Assembly: GCF_001707825.1 (NCBI RefSeq) | Contig: NZ_LYBM01000003.1 | Location: forward strand, 82,354-146,353 | Direction: 5' to 3' | DNA length: 64,000 nucleotides | Source of the DNA: Veronia pacifica | GTDB lineage: Bacteria > Pseudomonadota > Gammaproteobacteria > Enterobacterales > Vibrionaceae | In this document: in pieces, positions 45,090-53,614 of the stretch | Layout of the letters: each line of letters starts with the position of its first letter | Numbering within the stretch: the stretch's first letter is position 1 | Notes under the pieces: model-generated | What the model was told of the DNA's origin: nothing | The model's input: only the letters and a program-made list of their open reading frames with translations | Database searches by the model: none | Made by a program: the position numbers and the translations under genes

Positions 45090-45666
45090 AGATTCCTCCT
45101 AATTAATTATCCTTTTTGATCGTATTTGTGAAAATACATATAACCTTTTTAATAACCTTTCACGAACTTTTGCCAAGATTACTTCTCCGAAATCTGGTAA
45201 ACAATTCGTCTGCCTAAAATAAATTGCGCTCTAAAGGTTTCTCAGTTCTCATACCTGCAACATATCTGTATAATGAATATACGTTCTTAAAATATTCTTT
45301 ACATCGCTGTTAGTAGTTGCCTGTTGTAGCATCTGTGTTCTTTAATACACTTTTTAGTTCCACATATTCATCAAATTTTTTTTCTGAACTGTATCTAAAA
45401 AATTTAAAAAACAGTATTACAACAAAATATTAAAAAACAAAAAAATTAAAGTGCCCAATCTAAATTGTTTAGAGGGAATATCGTTACTCACCCTATTCCA
45501 TGTTCCAACCCATATCTAAAAATCGATTAAATATTCCAATTTTTATATTGGTATTTATAACAGTTAGTGGGGGGTTAGTTTGAATAAGACTATGCCGATA
45601 ATGTACCTCTCAATGTATGCTTACAATACTTAGTGCTCGGAACAGTCATACAGTTCCAAAAAAAAA
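45090..45666. other. Upstream region of the DUF1521 gene with a hrp-box-like site
   Basis: The minus strand carries GGAACT-N15-GAACACA at 45361-45334, weakly like the HrpL promoter pattern, about 245 bases before the DUF1521 start. The rest is AT-rich without a gene. Confidence 0.3.
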
Positions 45667-46212
45667 TCAACGGTCCAAGTGGTCTTGAAGCATGGCTCTA
45701 GCGCGACTCAGTCTTGAGCGCACAGTGCCAACAGGAACACCGAGATCCTCTGCAATTTCGTCATAGCTGTAACCATCATATGCGAACTTACTCAGCACGT
45801 ATCGCATCTTCTCAGGTAACTTATCAATTGCTTCTTTAGTTCTCTTTAACATTAACTCTGCCTCCACTTTGCGCGAGCAATCATTAGTACTGTCACAAAG
45901 GTCAGTAATGTATGAATCATCGCAGTTGGTCTCCATGCGCCTATCATCGCGATAGAACTTCTTGGTGAGGTTATTTGCAATGCCAAACATCCATGTTTCA
46001 GGTTTTGAATTTCCACAGAAATTATGGCTATTCTTCATTACTAACGTATAAACCTGTTGCACAACATCTTCGCTTTCACTTGTTCTTTTTAGTTTCTTAA
46101 AAACAAAAGCAAATAACTTCTCACGCTCTTTAAGGAAAATATTTTCCCACTCAATATCACTATTATTGAAAATAGTTTCTACTCTTTCTGGCGTATCAAT
46201 TTCAGATTTCAT
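45667..46212 (-). CDS. ECF sigma factor, HrpL-like
   Basis: The 181-residue protein has sigma region 2 (SEDVVQQVYTLVMKN..., with TWMFGIANNL) and region 4 (EIAEDLGVPVGTVRSRLSRARAML), with no region 3 or anti-sigma partner gene nearby. The ATG at 46212 follows GGGAGGG. HrpL, the T3SS master sigma of P. syringae, has almost the same length and also sits in the T3SS cluster. It is divergent from the sctD-to-sctU operon. It likely drives T3SS genes; the hrp-box-like site upstream of 55589 is consistent. Sequence similarity to HrpL itself is not proven. Confidence 0.85.
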   Translation of the reverse strand: MKSEIDTPERVETIFNNSDIEWENIFLKEREKLFAFVFKKLKRTSESEDVVQQVYTLVMKNSHNFCGNSKPETWMFGIANNLTKKFYRDDRRMETNCDDSYITDLCDSTNDCSRKVEAELMLKRTKEAIDKLPEKMRYVLSKFAYDGYSYDEIAEDLGVPVGTVRSRLSRARAMLQDHLDR

Positions 46213-46698
46213 GATATATTCCCTCCCCGCTCCCATCATTTAAATAGTTATTCCGGATATTCGAAATATGATTTAAAGCAGCAGGCAATACCAGTAATTA
46301 TGTGTTTCACTAATGAGAAAAAGATAATAACAGTAAATTTACACGCTTATTCTTCTTTAAAAACCAGCATTTGTAATTTATTTCAAAAATTAATTTTTTT
46401 ATTGTGAATTTTTTTTCAAAATACTTTTTATTTAGTTATTTATATATAAAAGCAACAACTTGAAAAAAGTTTCATAAAAAAAGTATGTTATTTGAAACAT
46501 ATTACAGTGACAAAACAATTCACACGTTGTTATATTTGCAGTGTGAAGGAATAAATAAACAGAAAATAGTTACAATACTCATCTGTTTATATGGAAAAAT
46601 TTTTCAAACTTATAAATATAAAGGAGTGAGGCGAATATTCTCGCTCTACACGGTACATAATTTGTGAATAGCAAGTTTTACTCAATGGCGTCGTAGGT
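46213..46698. other. Divergent promoter region, ECF sigma and sctD
   Basis: Very AT-rich. It should contain promoters for both arms of the T3SS, but I found no convincing hrp box or sigma-54 element. Confidence 0.4.
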
Positions 46699-47826
46699 AT
46701 GTTTGAACTTAGGTATTATCGAGGCTCAAATGATGTCGCTCTCCTACCACTGGTAGGGACTCGATGGCTAATCGGGTCAACAGAGCTGGCTGATTTGAAC
46801 CTGCCAAATGAAGTCTGTGGGGACCAAAGCTTTGTGCTTGAACTGGTTTCTGGCGACTTGACGGCTGGCAGAAGCCCAGAAAACGTCATGCTGTGGCGAC
46901 TCACCAGAGTGCCTGCAGCAACGGAAGAGAATACGCAGCCAAAATCTCCTGAAAAGATAATGGATGATTCAATTTGCGTAAGACTTGATGAAATGTTCAG
47001 TATCAGTGGGCTCAGTTTTGTCGTGAGCACTCACGACACACCATGGACACTTGAAGAGCTATCGATAAGCCACCAATTCGGTAAGAATGCCGAAAAAGAA
47101 AACAATATAAAAGCATTGGGTCAAAAGAAAACTGGTCGCCGTCGACCGCTCAGACTGGCTACATTCTGTGTTGCTTTTTTAGCGTTATCTGCCGGGGTTT
47201 ATCACGCCGTGTCAAATAACTATTTCAATTTCACCAGCCAGAAAACACACTCAACTGACTTTGCAACTTTGCAGAAAGAGGCGGCGATACAGCAACAAAA
47301 CACCACGATTGCGCAGCCAACCAGAAATCGAATAGAAACTATCGATCAAGCAAACCCGTCCCAGACGCCGACAAATGCGAGCATATCTCAGGTCACAACG
47401 CAATTTGTACAACCGATTGCCAATCCAAAGCCCGAATTAACAGCTAAACATGCGAAAACGTTATTCCGCGAAATGATGGATAAGCGTGAGATTGGTTCAG
47501 GCTTGGTGATTAAGGTCGTTGGGAGTGAGCGTATTGAAGTGTCCGGTCGACTTAGCGAGACGGAAGAACCCATTTTAATGCGCACCATAGATAGATTTGA
47601 GGGACGATACAAAGGAGCAGTATCTGTTGTCGCCAACTGGAATGTTGGGGCAAAAGGCTTGCCATTTGAGATTGTACAAATTGTATCTGGGCCAATGGCA
47701 CATATTATTACTAAAGATGGTAAACGCCTTTTTGTTGGTGATGAGCTGGAAAATATGCGTCTTGTCTCAATCAGTAACGACAAGGTCGTTTTTGAAGGAC
47801 AGGAAAATATTGAGGTGTCGTGGTAA
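46699..47826 (+). CDS. sctD: T3SS inner-membrane ring protein SctD (HrpQ/YscD family)
   Basis: This 375-residue protein begins with an FHA-like domain (about residues 1-115: LRYYRGSNDVALLPLVGTRWLIGS), has a single membrane helix (about 150-172, following the basic KKTGRRRPLR) and a periplasmic part with ring-building repeats. It anchors the basal body in the inner membrane. Its stop overlaps the sctN start (TAATG). It corresponds to HrpQ, followed by hrcN in P. syringae. Confidence 0.9.
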   Translation: MFELRYYRGSNDVALLPLVGTRWLIGSTELADLNLPNEVCGDQSFVLELVSGDLTAGRSPENVMLWRLTRVPAATEENTQPKSPEKIMDDSICVRLDEMFSISGLSFVVSTHDTPWTLEELSISHQFGKNAEKENNIKALGQKKTGRRRPLRLATFCVAFLALSAGVYHAVSNNYFNFTSQKTHSTDFATLQKEAAIQQQNTTIAQPTRNRIETIDQANPSQTPTNASISQVTTQFVQPIANPKPELTAKHAKTLFREMMDKREIGSGLVIKVVGSERIEVSGRLSETEEPILMRTIDRFEGRYKGAVSVVANWNVGAKGLPFEIVQIVSGPMAHIITKDGKRLFVGDELENMRLVSISNDKVVFEGQENIEVSW

Positions 47827-49202
47827 TGACAGCATCAGCCGCGGTAATAGACGAGAAGTTAAACGCGATTACGTCTTTGTTGTCTGAGAACAAGCATGCC
47901 TATTCTGCCGTTCAAGTACGAGGCAAAGTAATCGGTGTTGTTGGCACTTTGATTCGATGCAAAATTCCACAAGCAAGAATAGGCGACTTGTGCGAGATCC
48001 TGCCAGGCGACTATCCACCGATTCTCTCTGAAGTGGTGTCCTTTGATGACGACACTGTACTATTGAGCGCACTCAGCGCCGTTGATGGTATCGCAAGCGG
48101 AGACTTAATTCGTCCATTTTTCGTGCCCCATTCATTGGATCTCACTATTCCCGTCTTTGGCCAGATGTTTGATGGCTTTGGCCGTCCTCTTGGCGAAAGT
48201 AACCGCACTATTTTCTGCGAACAGAAAGTATCTGTCTCATCTCCTGTTATGTCGGAAGCACTCAATCCATTGGAAAAACCAAGAATTGATCAGGCCTTCC
48301 CTACCGGGATAAGGACAATAGACGCCTTCAATACAATTGGTAAGGGCCAGAGACTCGGAATTTTCGCAGGTCCGGGCTGTGGTAAATCAACACTGATGGC
48401 GCAAATAGCGCGGGGCTGTTCAAGCGATGCCATCGTTTTCGGTCTGGTTGGTGAGCGTGGCCGTGAATTGAATGAATTTATTGAACATGAGCTGGATGCG
48501 GACTTGAGAGCGAAATCTATTTTCGTATGTGCTACCTCGGATAAAACGTCCATGGAAAGGGCGCGAGCCGCATTCACAGCGACTGCAGTTGCCGAAGCAC
48601 TGCGAGATCAGGGAAAGAATGTTCTTTTGTTAATTGACTCTCTAACACGTTTCGCTCGGGCACAACGTGAAATCGGACTTGCAGCGGGTGAACCACCCGG
48701 TCGTGCAGGATTTCCACCTTCTGTGTTCAGCTTAATGCCAAGAATGCTTGAGCGAGCAGGCCCAGCAAAAATAGGCTCAATTACAGCCTTTTATACCGTT
48801 CTGGTGGAAAAAAATATTACTGCTGACCCAATCTCAGACGAGGCAAGATCCTTACTTGACGGACATTTAGTGCTAAGCCGTGAAATGGCGGAAAAAGGCC
48901 ACTTCCCAGCTCTTGATGTACTGCAGAGTTTGAGTAGGACAATGACAAATGTTGTTTCACCAGAACATGAATTTGCATCGACGACAGTAAGGAAGCTTCT
49001 TAGCACCTATAAAGAGAACGAGTTGTTGATTCGTCTTGGAGAGTATCAACAGGGTAGTGATCCGAACGTTGATATCGCGGTTTCATTGAATCCACACATT
49101 ATGCAATTCACCCGTCAATCCCGTGAGGACCTGACGGATTTCAATGATACCGTCAATGCCGTAGGTGAAATTGCCAGAGCGGGTGCTGGAGGTGCAGGAT
49201 GA
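47826..49202 (+). CDS. sctN: T3SS ATPase SctN (HrcN/YscN family)
   Basis: The 458-residue ATPase has Walker A GPGCGKST (about residue 180), GLVGERGRELNEF, LLLIDSLTRFARAQRE (Walker B), and GEPPGRAGFPPSVFSLMPRMLERAG, all characteristic of the T3SS/F1-beta-like ATPase. It strips chaperones and unfolds substrates at the base of the apparatus. The ATG at 47826 overlaps the sctD stop and is preferred to the GTG six bases upstream. All catalytic motifs are intact. Confidence 0.96.
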   Translation: MTASAAVIDEKLNAITSLLSENKHAYSAVQVRGKVIGVVGTLIRCKIPQARIGDLCEILPGDYPPILSEVVSFDDDTVLLSALSAVDGIASGDLIRPFFVPHSLDLTIPVFGQMFDGFGRPLGESNRTIFCEQKVSVSSPVMSEALNPLEKPRIDQAFPTGIRTIDAFNTIGKGQRLGIFAGPGCGKSTLMAQIARGCSSDAIVFGLVGERGRELNEFIEHELDADLRAKSIFVCATSDKTSMERARAAFTATAVAEALRDQGKNVLLLIDSLTRFARAQREIGLAAGEPPGRAGFPPSVFSLMPRMLERAGPAKIGSITAFYTVLVEKNITADPISDEARSLLDGHLVLSREMAEKGHFPALDVLQSLSRTMTNVVSPEHEFASTTVRKLLSTYKENELLIRLGEYQQGSDPNVDIAVSLNPHIMQFTRQSREDLTDFNDTVNAVGEIARAGAGGAG

Positions 49203-49695
49203 TAAGTTTCGGCGAAAAAAACCAGCTTTTTTTGAACCTGAGGAAGATGATGATACTAACGATGAACTTCAACGTGTATCTGATGTGTTGGGCCAAATAA
49301 AATTTATCAGGGAACAACGACGGATTAAAGCTGAACTTAACCGTGCACAAGCCATGGCGCAAAAAAAGCGTGATGAAATCCAGTTAAAACACGCAGAGTC
49401 AGTGCTGGAACTGGTCAAAAAAGAAAACAAGAAGATGTTGAAATCAGCAATGAAGAACCCAAGAAAGCATGTCTCCAGTATCGCCGTGTTCGAACAAGAC
49501 AGAAAAGCCTTTGAGATCTTAAAGGATAGGATCAGAGGTTCCCAATCTGCTATTTACGCAGCAGAGAGTAAAGTAGAAGAATCAACACAAGAACTTGAAG
49601 TTGCTAATAACACAGTGAAAAACCTCACAAAAAATATTGAGCGACTAAGCTTATTACAGGAGCATCTGGTTACAGGAGATTCAGAGAATGGCTGA
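49165..49695 (+). CDS. sctO: T3SS stalk protein SctO (HrpO/YscO family)
   Basis: The 176-residue protein is highly charged and almost wholly coiled coil (residues about 30-170), the known form of SctO, which couples the ATPase to the export gate. The start is uncertain: a GTG at 49165 overlaps the sctN end by 38 bases, and other GTG codons at 49183 and 49192 are possible; none has a clear Shine-Dalgarno. Confidence 0.85.
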   Translation: MKLPERVLEVQDDKFRRKKPAFFEPEEDDDTNDELQRVSDVLGQIKFIREQRRIKAELNRAQAMAQKKRDEIQLKHAESVLELVKKENKKMLKSAMKNPRKHVSSIAVFEQDRKAFEILKDRIRGSQSAIYAAESKVEESTQELEVANNTVKNLTKNIERLSLLQEHLVTGDSENG

Positions 49696-50464
49696 TAACA
49701 AGAGTATTGGTAGTCCCCCATCCTCAACGGCAGATGCGAGTCATACAAATCATAACGACAAGCATGTTGAGCAAAAAAAATCAGACGAGGTGCTTGAAAA
49801 CATACCGATGAATTCAAGAGGGAATGCTTCGGTATCTCAGCAAGGCGAAACAACAGATAGCCAGCAGAGAGCCATTAAACAATCTGAAAATAGCAACAAT
49901 GAGCAAACCAGAGCAACAGAAAAAAAGTCACGGGCAAAGCAGGCAAGAAAAAATCAGCGCAAATCACAGCTACTTGATAAGGAATTGCAGCTGGCAGGCT
50001 CAAGCAACATTGCCATCAGCCAATTTCTCACACAGTTGTCGGCGGCAAGAGCCGATAATGCCCCAAAAAAGAATGAGTCTATCAAAGACATCATGTCGAA
50101 AGTTGAGTCATCATTTTTCACCGCTCAGCAAAAAGCAGATGCGGCTCAAATGATGAACTCGACACAAGCTACTCAATCAAAGGCGGATATTGTTGCCACG
50201 AATCAACTTATTCACAGTATGTCGAATTTAATCAACGACATTAAACAGTTGTATCCGATGAATGCGGTGATACGACACCCTAAACTCGGGGAGATAAAAG
50301 TTAAAGTCGATAATCCCAGCGGTGATGCGTGGGAACTGGAAATACAAGCTGAATCCGACGAGTCGCTGCTGCGGCTCGCAAGCATGAAGAAAAAACTTGA
50401 AGAAGGCTTGAGCGATGAGACAAACAGCGGTGTTAACATATCACTGGTTGGAACCACTGCCTGA
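49688..50464 (+). CDS. sctP: T3SS length-control/switch protein SctP (HrpP/FliK type)
   Basis: The 258-residue protein has a long, low-complexity polar N-terminus (Ser/Gln/Lys/Asn-rich, about 110 residues) and a C-terminal globular part with the RHPKLGEIKVKV..WELEIQAES segment typical of the FliK/HrpP substrate-switch domain. It overlaps the sctO end and precedes sctQ. Confidence 0.8.
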   Translation: MADNKSIGSPPSSTADASHTNHNDKHVEQKKSDEVLENIPMNSRGNASVSQQGETTDSQQRAIKQSENSNNEQTRATEKKSRAKQARKNQRKSQLLDKELQLAGSSNIAISQFLTQLSAARADNAPKKNESIKDIMSKVESSFFTAQQKADAAQMMNSTQATQSKADIVATNQLIHSMSNLINDIKQLYPMNAVIRHPKLGEIKVKVDNPSGDAWELEIQAESDESLLRLASMKKKLEEGLSDETNSGVNISLVGTTA

Positions 50465-50504
50465 GCCATCATGTCGTCAAGACTGTTAAAGTGGGAAACA
50501 CACG

Positions 50505-51854
50505 GTGCCAAAATCTCTAACAATAAAAAAGATATCGGCGGTCGAATACGACTGCCTTGGTCGGCTGGCAAATGCAGCAATGGTTCCTTTAGAATTTGGT
50601 GATCAACAAGGAGCACTAGTCCTATCAGCACTCGATGACAATAACCAAGACGATTGCAACTGGATTTGGTTCAATTCCAAACTGGGCAAATTTGCAGTTG
50701 ACCAGCCTGAGCTTTTGTTTCGCGTTTTGTCACTCTTGCCAGTGGCATTGCCAAAATCATTGTTCATTAGAGATGAAGTTACATCCGAGTCTGACTCAAA
50801 TGCCATTCTCAATGCTCAATTCGAGTTAAAAAATGCTCTGAAATATCTGGTTCAAGGTTGTGGTCATTTTTTTGAGCATTTGTGTCCAATCAGACCTTTT
50901 GACACACAGTGCCAGTTGCTCCAACTTAATGTGATCCGCGGAGATAAAGACGCAACATTTAACCTCAAGTTGCCGTTTGAAACACTACACCGCTGGCTGG
51001 AAATATTTACGCCACTACCCCGCCCTTACAGAGGCTCATTAGTGCTTTCCGTGCCTATGGTGCTGGGAACTGTCTCTCTACCTTATACCACGATGAGAAA
51101 TCTGTCCTCAGGTGATGTGTTGATCCCTGACATGCCCATGTTCGATACCGAGGGGAACGGCCTGCTCACCATAGGAAAACGTCAATGGTCGCTTGCATGC
51201 CGTCAACAAAGTCACACGGTTCAGTATCAATTACTACACTATCAGAATGTTACAGAAGGAAACGTTATGTCTGATATCGATGAAAACGACAACAGTTTAC
51301 CGGGTATGCCTGAAGACCAGAATCTTCCGTCTGAACAACCCGAGATGTCAGACGAAGATTACGCGGATTTATATGGACCGCAAGCAGGCCAAACTGAAGA
51401 TGATGAAATGGTAGCGGCCCCCCCAACAGACACCTTTTCAATGGACAGTCCAATGATGGCGGACGAATCCATGGCGGATGAGCACATAATGGACAGCCCT
51501 CTGATGGATGATGGCCAGCCAGCGTACGGTGAAATGCCAGAGGAATTGCAACAAGAAAACCAAGTTGCTGAACCGCCGCCTCTTAATAACTATGCGGATA
51601 ATATTCCACCTTCGCCAAACTTAGAGGAATCTGGCCTTGGTAGTATCATGCTGGAACTGACGATACGTCATGGCCATATTAATGTGCCAATCGATAACCT
51701 ATCTCAGATGGTTCCGGGGGATATTTTAGTCTCGGACGATGCCAACCCAGGCTTGGCTCAGTTGTTCTACAAGGAAAGGCAGATAGCACAAGGGGAGTTG
51801 GTAGAGATCAATAACCGATTGGGGCTGAAAATAACACATGTGGACTTTGACTGA
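50505..51854 (+). CDS. sctQ: T3SS cytoplasmic ring protein SctQ, Qa+Qb fused, with internal start
   Basis: The 449-residue protein joins an N-terminal part corresponding to HrcQa and a C-terminal SpoA domain (residues about 378-449, MLELTIRHGHINVPIDNL..GDILVSDD) corresponding to HrcQb; P. syringae encodes these as two genes. They are linked by a long acidic, Met/Pro-rich stretch (about residues 258-370). Met255 (51267) is preceded by GAAGGA at normal spacing, so a second product of 195 residues could start there. The gene start is a GTG at 50505. It forms the cytoplasmic sorting platform with SctK and SctL. Confidence 0.85.
   Translation: MPKSLTIKKISAVEYDCLGRLANAAMVPLEFGDQQGALVLSALDDNNQDDCNWIWFNSKLGKFAVDQPELLFRVLSLLPVALPKSLFIRDEVTSESDSNAILNAQFELKNALKYLVQGCGHFFEHLCPIRPFDTQCQLLQLNVIRGDKDATFNLKLPFETLHRWLEIFTPLPRPYRGSLVLSVPMVLGTVSLPYTTMRNLSSGDVLIPDMPMFDTEGNGLLTIGKRQWSLACRQQSHTVQYQLLHYQNVTEGNVMSDIDENDNSLPGMPEDQNLPSEQPEMSDEDYADLYGPQAGQTEDDEMVAAPPTDTFSMDSPMMADESMADEHIMDSPLMDDGQPAYGEMPEELQQENQVAEPPPLNNYADNIPPSPNLEESGLGSIMLELTIRHGHINVPIDNLSQMVPGDILVSDDANPGLAQLFYKERQIAQGELVEINNRLGLKITHVDFD
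51267..51854 (+). CDS. Predicted internal translation product SctQ-C (HrcQb-like)
   Basis: An ATG at 51267, in frame with sctQ, follows GAAGGA with seven bases. The product would be the acidic linker and the SpoA domain, the same part that is a separate protein (HrcQb) in P. syringae and is made by internal initiation from Yersinia yscQ and Salmonella spaO. Confidence 0.55.
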   Translation: MSDIDENDNSLPGMPEDQNLPSEQPEMSDEDYADLYGPQAGQTEDDEMVAAPPTDTFSMDSPMMADESMADEHIMDSPLMDDGQPAYGEMPEELQQENQVAEPPPLNNYADNIPPSPNLEESGLGSIMLELTIRHGHINVPIDNLSQMVPGDILVSDDANPGLAQLFYKERQIAQGELVEINNRLGLKITHVDFD

Positions 51855-52516
51855 TGTTTGAGCAAAGCATTCAACCCTTTACCCTAATCTTTGTATTGGC
51901 GGGACTGTCTGTTCTGCCATTGATATTTGTGGTATCCACAGCTTTTCTCAAAATCTCTATGGTACTGATGATACTGCGTAATGCCCTCGGTATTCAGCAG
52001 ATGCCACCCAACATTGCCGTCTACTCCATTGCTTTAATTTCTACCTTGTTCGTTATGACGCCCGTGATAGAAAAAATGGATAAGAAGTTCACGGAGTTAG
52101 AGACACCGATTAACTCAATGGATTCAAAGGAAGAGTTATCGAACAAGGCCACCATTGTTTTGCAACCGCTGAAAGAATTCATCGACGATAACTCATCTCC
52201 TGAAATTCGAGAACATTTTCGCGACATCGCTTCCCAGCTATGGAAGCGAGAAGTGACAGTAGAAGAAAGTAAAAACCATCTGCTTATCATACTGCCAACT
52301 TTTACTATTTCAGAACTGGAGAAAGCATTTAAGATTGGGTTTCTGATCTATGTTCCCTTCGTTGTTATCGATTTACTGATCTCAAATATCCTTCTTGCGC
52401 TCGGTATGCAGATGGTCGCACCGATAATGATTGCAACACCAGTGAAAATACTGCTTTTTGTCCTCATTGATGGCTGGACCAAAGTCTTGGACGGCTTGAT
52501 GCTGAGTTATTTGTAG
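51854..52516 (+). CDS. sctR: T3SS export apparatus protein SctR (HrcR)
   Basis: The 220-residue protein has four membrane helices and the conserved FliP/SctR segment ISMVLMILRNALGIQQMPPN near the first loop. Its ATG overlaps the sctQ stop (TGATG). It is part of the SctR5T1S4 core channel. Confidence 0.96.
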   Translation: MFEQSIQPFTLIFVLAGLSVLPLIFVVSTAFLKISMVLMILRNALGIQQMPPNIAVYSIALISTLFVMTPVIEKMDKKFTELETPINSMDSKEELSNKATIVLQPLKEFIDDNSSPEIREHFRDIASQLWKREVTVEESKNHLLIILPTFTISELEKAFKIGFLIYVPFVVIDLLISNILLALGMQMVAPIMIATPVKILLFVLIDGWTKVLDGLMLSYL

Positions 52517-52541
52517 CGCGTAATGGACAGCAGAGAAAAAC

Positions 52542-52799
52542 ATGCAAGACATATTTACGATATCCGAGCAAGGCATTTTACTGGTCGTTATGTTATCAGC
52601 ACCCGCACTGATCACTGCGATCGTGATCGGGGTACTTATCTCTCTAATACAAGCCGTAATGCAAATACAGGATCAAACCCTTCCATTTTCTCTTAAGTTG
52701 ATCGGTGTTGTTGTATGCATTATTGCCACTGGCCAGTGGGTAGGATCTGAACTAATGCAGTTCGCCCAATATGCCTTTGGCGCAATCATTAACTATTAG
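52542..52799 (+). CDS. sctS: T3SS export apparatus protein SctS (HrcS)
   Basis: The 85-residue protein has two membrane helices and the family stretch LISLIQAVMQIQDQTLPFSLKLIGV. It follows sctR by 25 bases and precedes sctT. Confidence 0.96.
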   Translation: MQDIFTISEQGILLVVMLSAPALITAIVIGVLISLIQAVMQIQDQTLPFSLKLIGVVVCIIATGQWVGSELMQFAQYAFGAIINY

Positions 52800-52807
52800 T
52801 TATTACC

Positions 52808-53614
52808 ATGGAATTCAACGCATCCGTTATCGACACACTTGGCAGCTGGATCATCGCATTACCATTAGCAATGGCCAGAATTTTACCGAGTTTTATATTG
52901 GTACCGGCATTGAATCTTTCTGCGAAAAATCAACTGCTCAATAATGGTATTGTACTTTCACTCTCTCTCATGGTCGCCTACTCTCTGATCGACCCTCTCA
53001 ATGAGCAGGATCTTGGTTTATTCGCCATTATAATGTTTACGGCTAAAGAGCTTTTTATCGGACTCGTTATTGCTGTGGTGTTATGTATCCCCTTTTGGAT
53101 CATAGACGGTGTGGGTACGATCTTTGATAACCAACGCGGCGCACTGATTGGTGGTCAGTTTAACCCGGCGATCACCTCAGCGGCCTCCCCGTCAGGGCAC
53201 TTCTTCCAGCAAACAATTATCATGCTGCTGATCTCAATGGGAGGCTTCACCATTTTGCTCTCAGTGATCTACGACAGTTACGGAATATGGCCAGTTTTCG
53301 ATATGTTTCCTACCATCACCACTGAAGGCACTGAAGTTTGGCACAAGCTCATGGGGTCGATTTTTATTCAAATGGTGGTGTATGCATTCCCAGTGATGGT
53401 GGTATTACTCCTGGTTGATTTTGGCATCTCTCTCATCAGCCTTTATGCGCCCCAGTTACAAGCATTTATTTTGGCTATGCCGTTAAAATGCCTTGTCGGA
53501 TATGGCATTTTGATCTTTTACCTGCCAATCCTTTGGTACTTTTTCGTGGATGAATTCGACGTTCTTAGGGATATAAAGGCGATCATTGGCTCTGTTTTAT
53601 TGGAGGCAGAATGA
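52808..53614 (+). CDS. sctT: T3SS export apparatus protein SctT (HrcT)
   Basis: The 268-residue FliR/SctT protein has about six membrane helices and the conserved NQRGALIGGQFNPAITSAASPSGHF region. It overlaps the start of sctU by four bases. Confidence 0.96.
   Translation: MEFNASVIDTLGSWIIALPLAMARILPSFILVPALNLSAKNQLLNNGIVLSLSLMVAYSLIDPLNEQDLGLFAIIMFTAKELFIGLVIAVVLCIPFWIIDGVGTIFDNQRGALIGGQFNPAITSAASPSGHFFQQTIIMLLISMGGFTILLSVIYDSYGIWPVFDMFPTITTEGTEVWHKLMGSIFIQMVVYAFPVMVVLLLVDFGISLISLYAPQLQAFILAMPLKCLVGYGILIFYLPILWYFFVDEFDVLRDIKAIIGSVLLEAE

Noticed and set aside
44574..45119. 181-residue open frame on the plus strand across the DUF1521 gene
   Set aside because: No ribosome binding site and fully antisense to a gene with a very strong one and clear domain sequence.
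46279..46294. TGGTATTGCC-like sigma-54 promoter upstream of the ECF sigma gene
   Set aside because: Spacing between GG and GC is 11, not the required 10, so it fails the -24/-12 rule.
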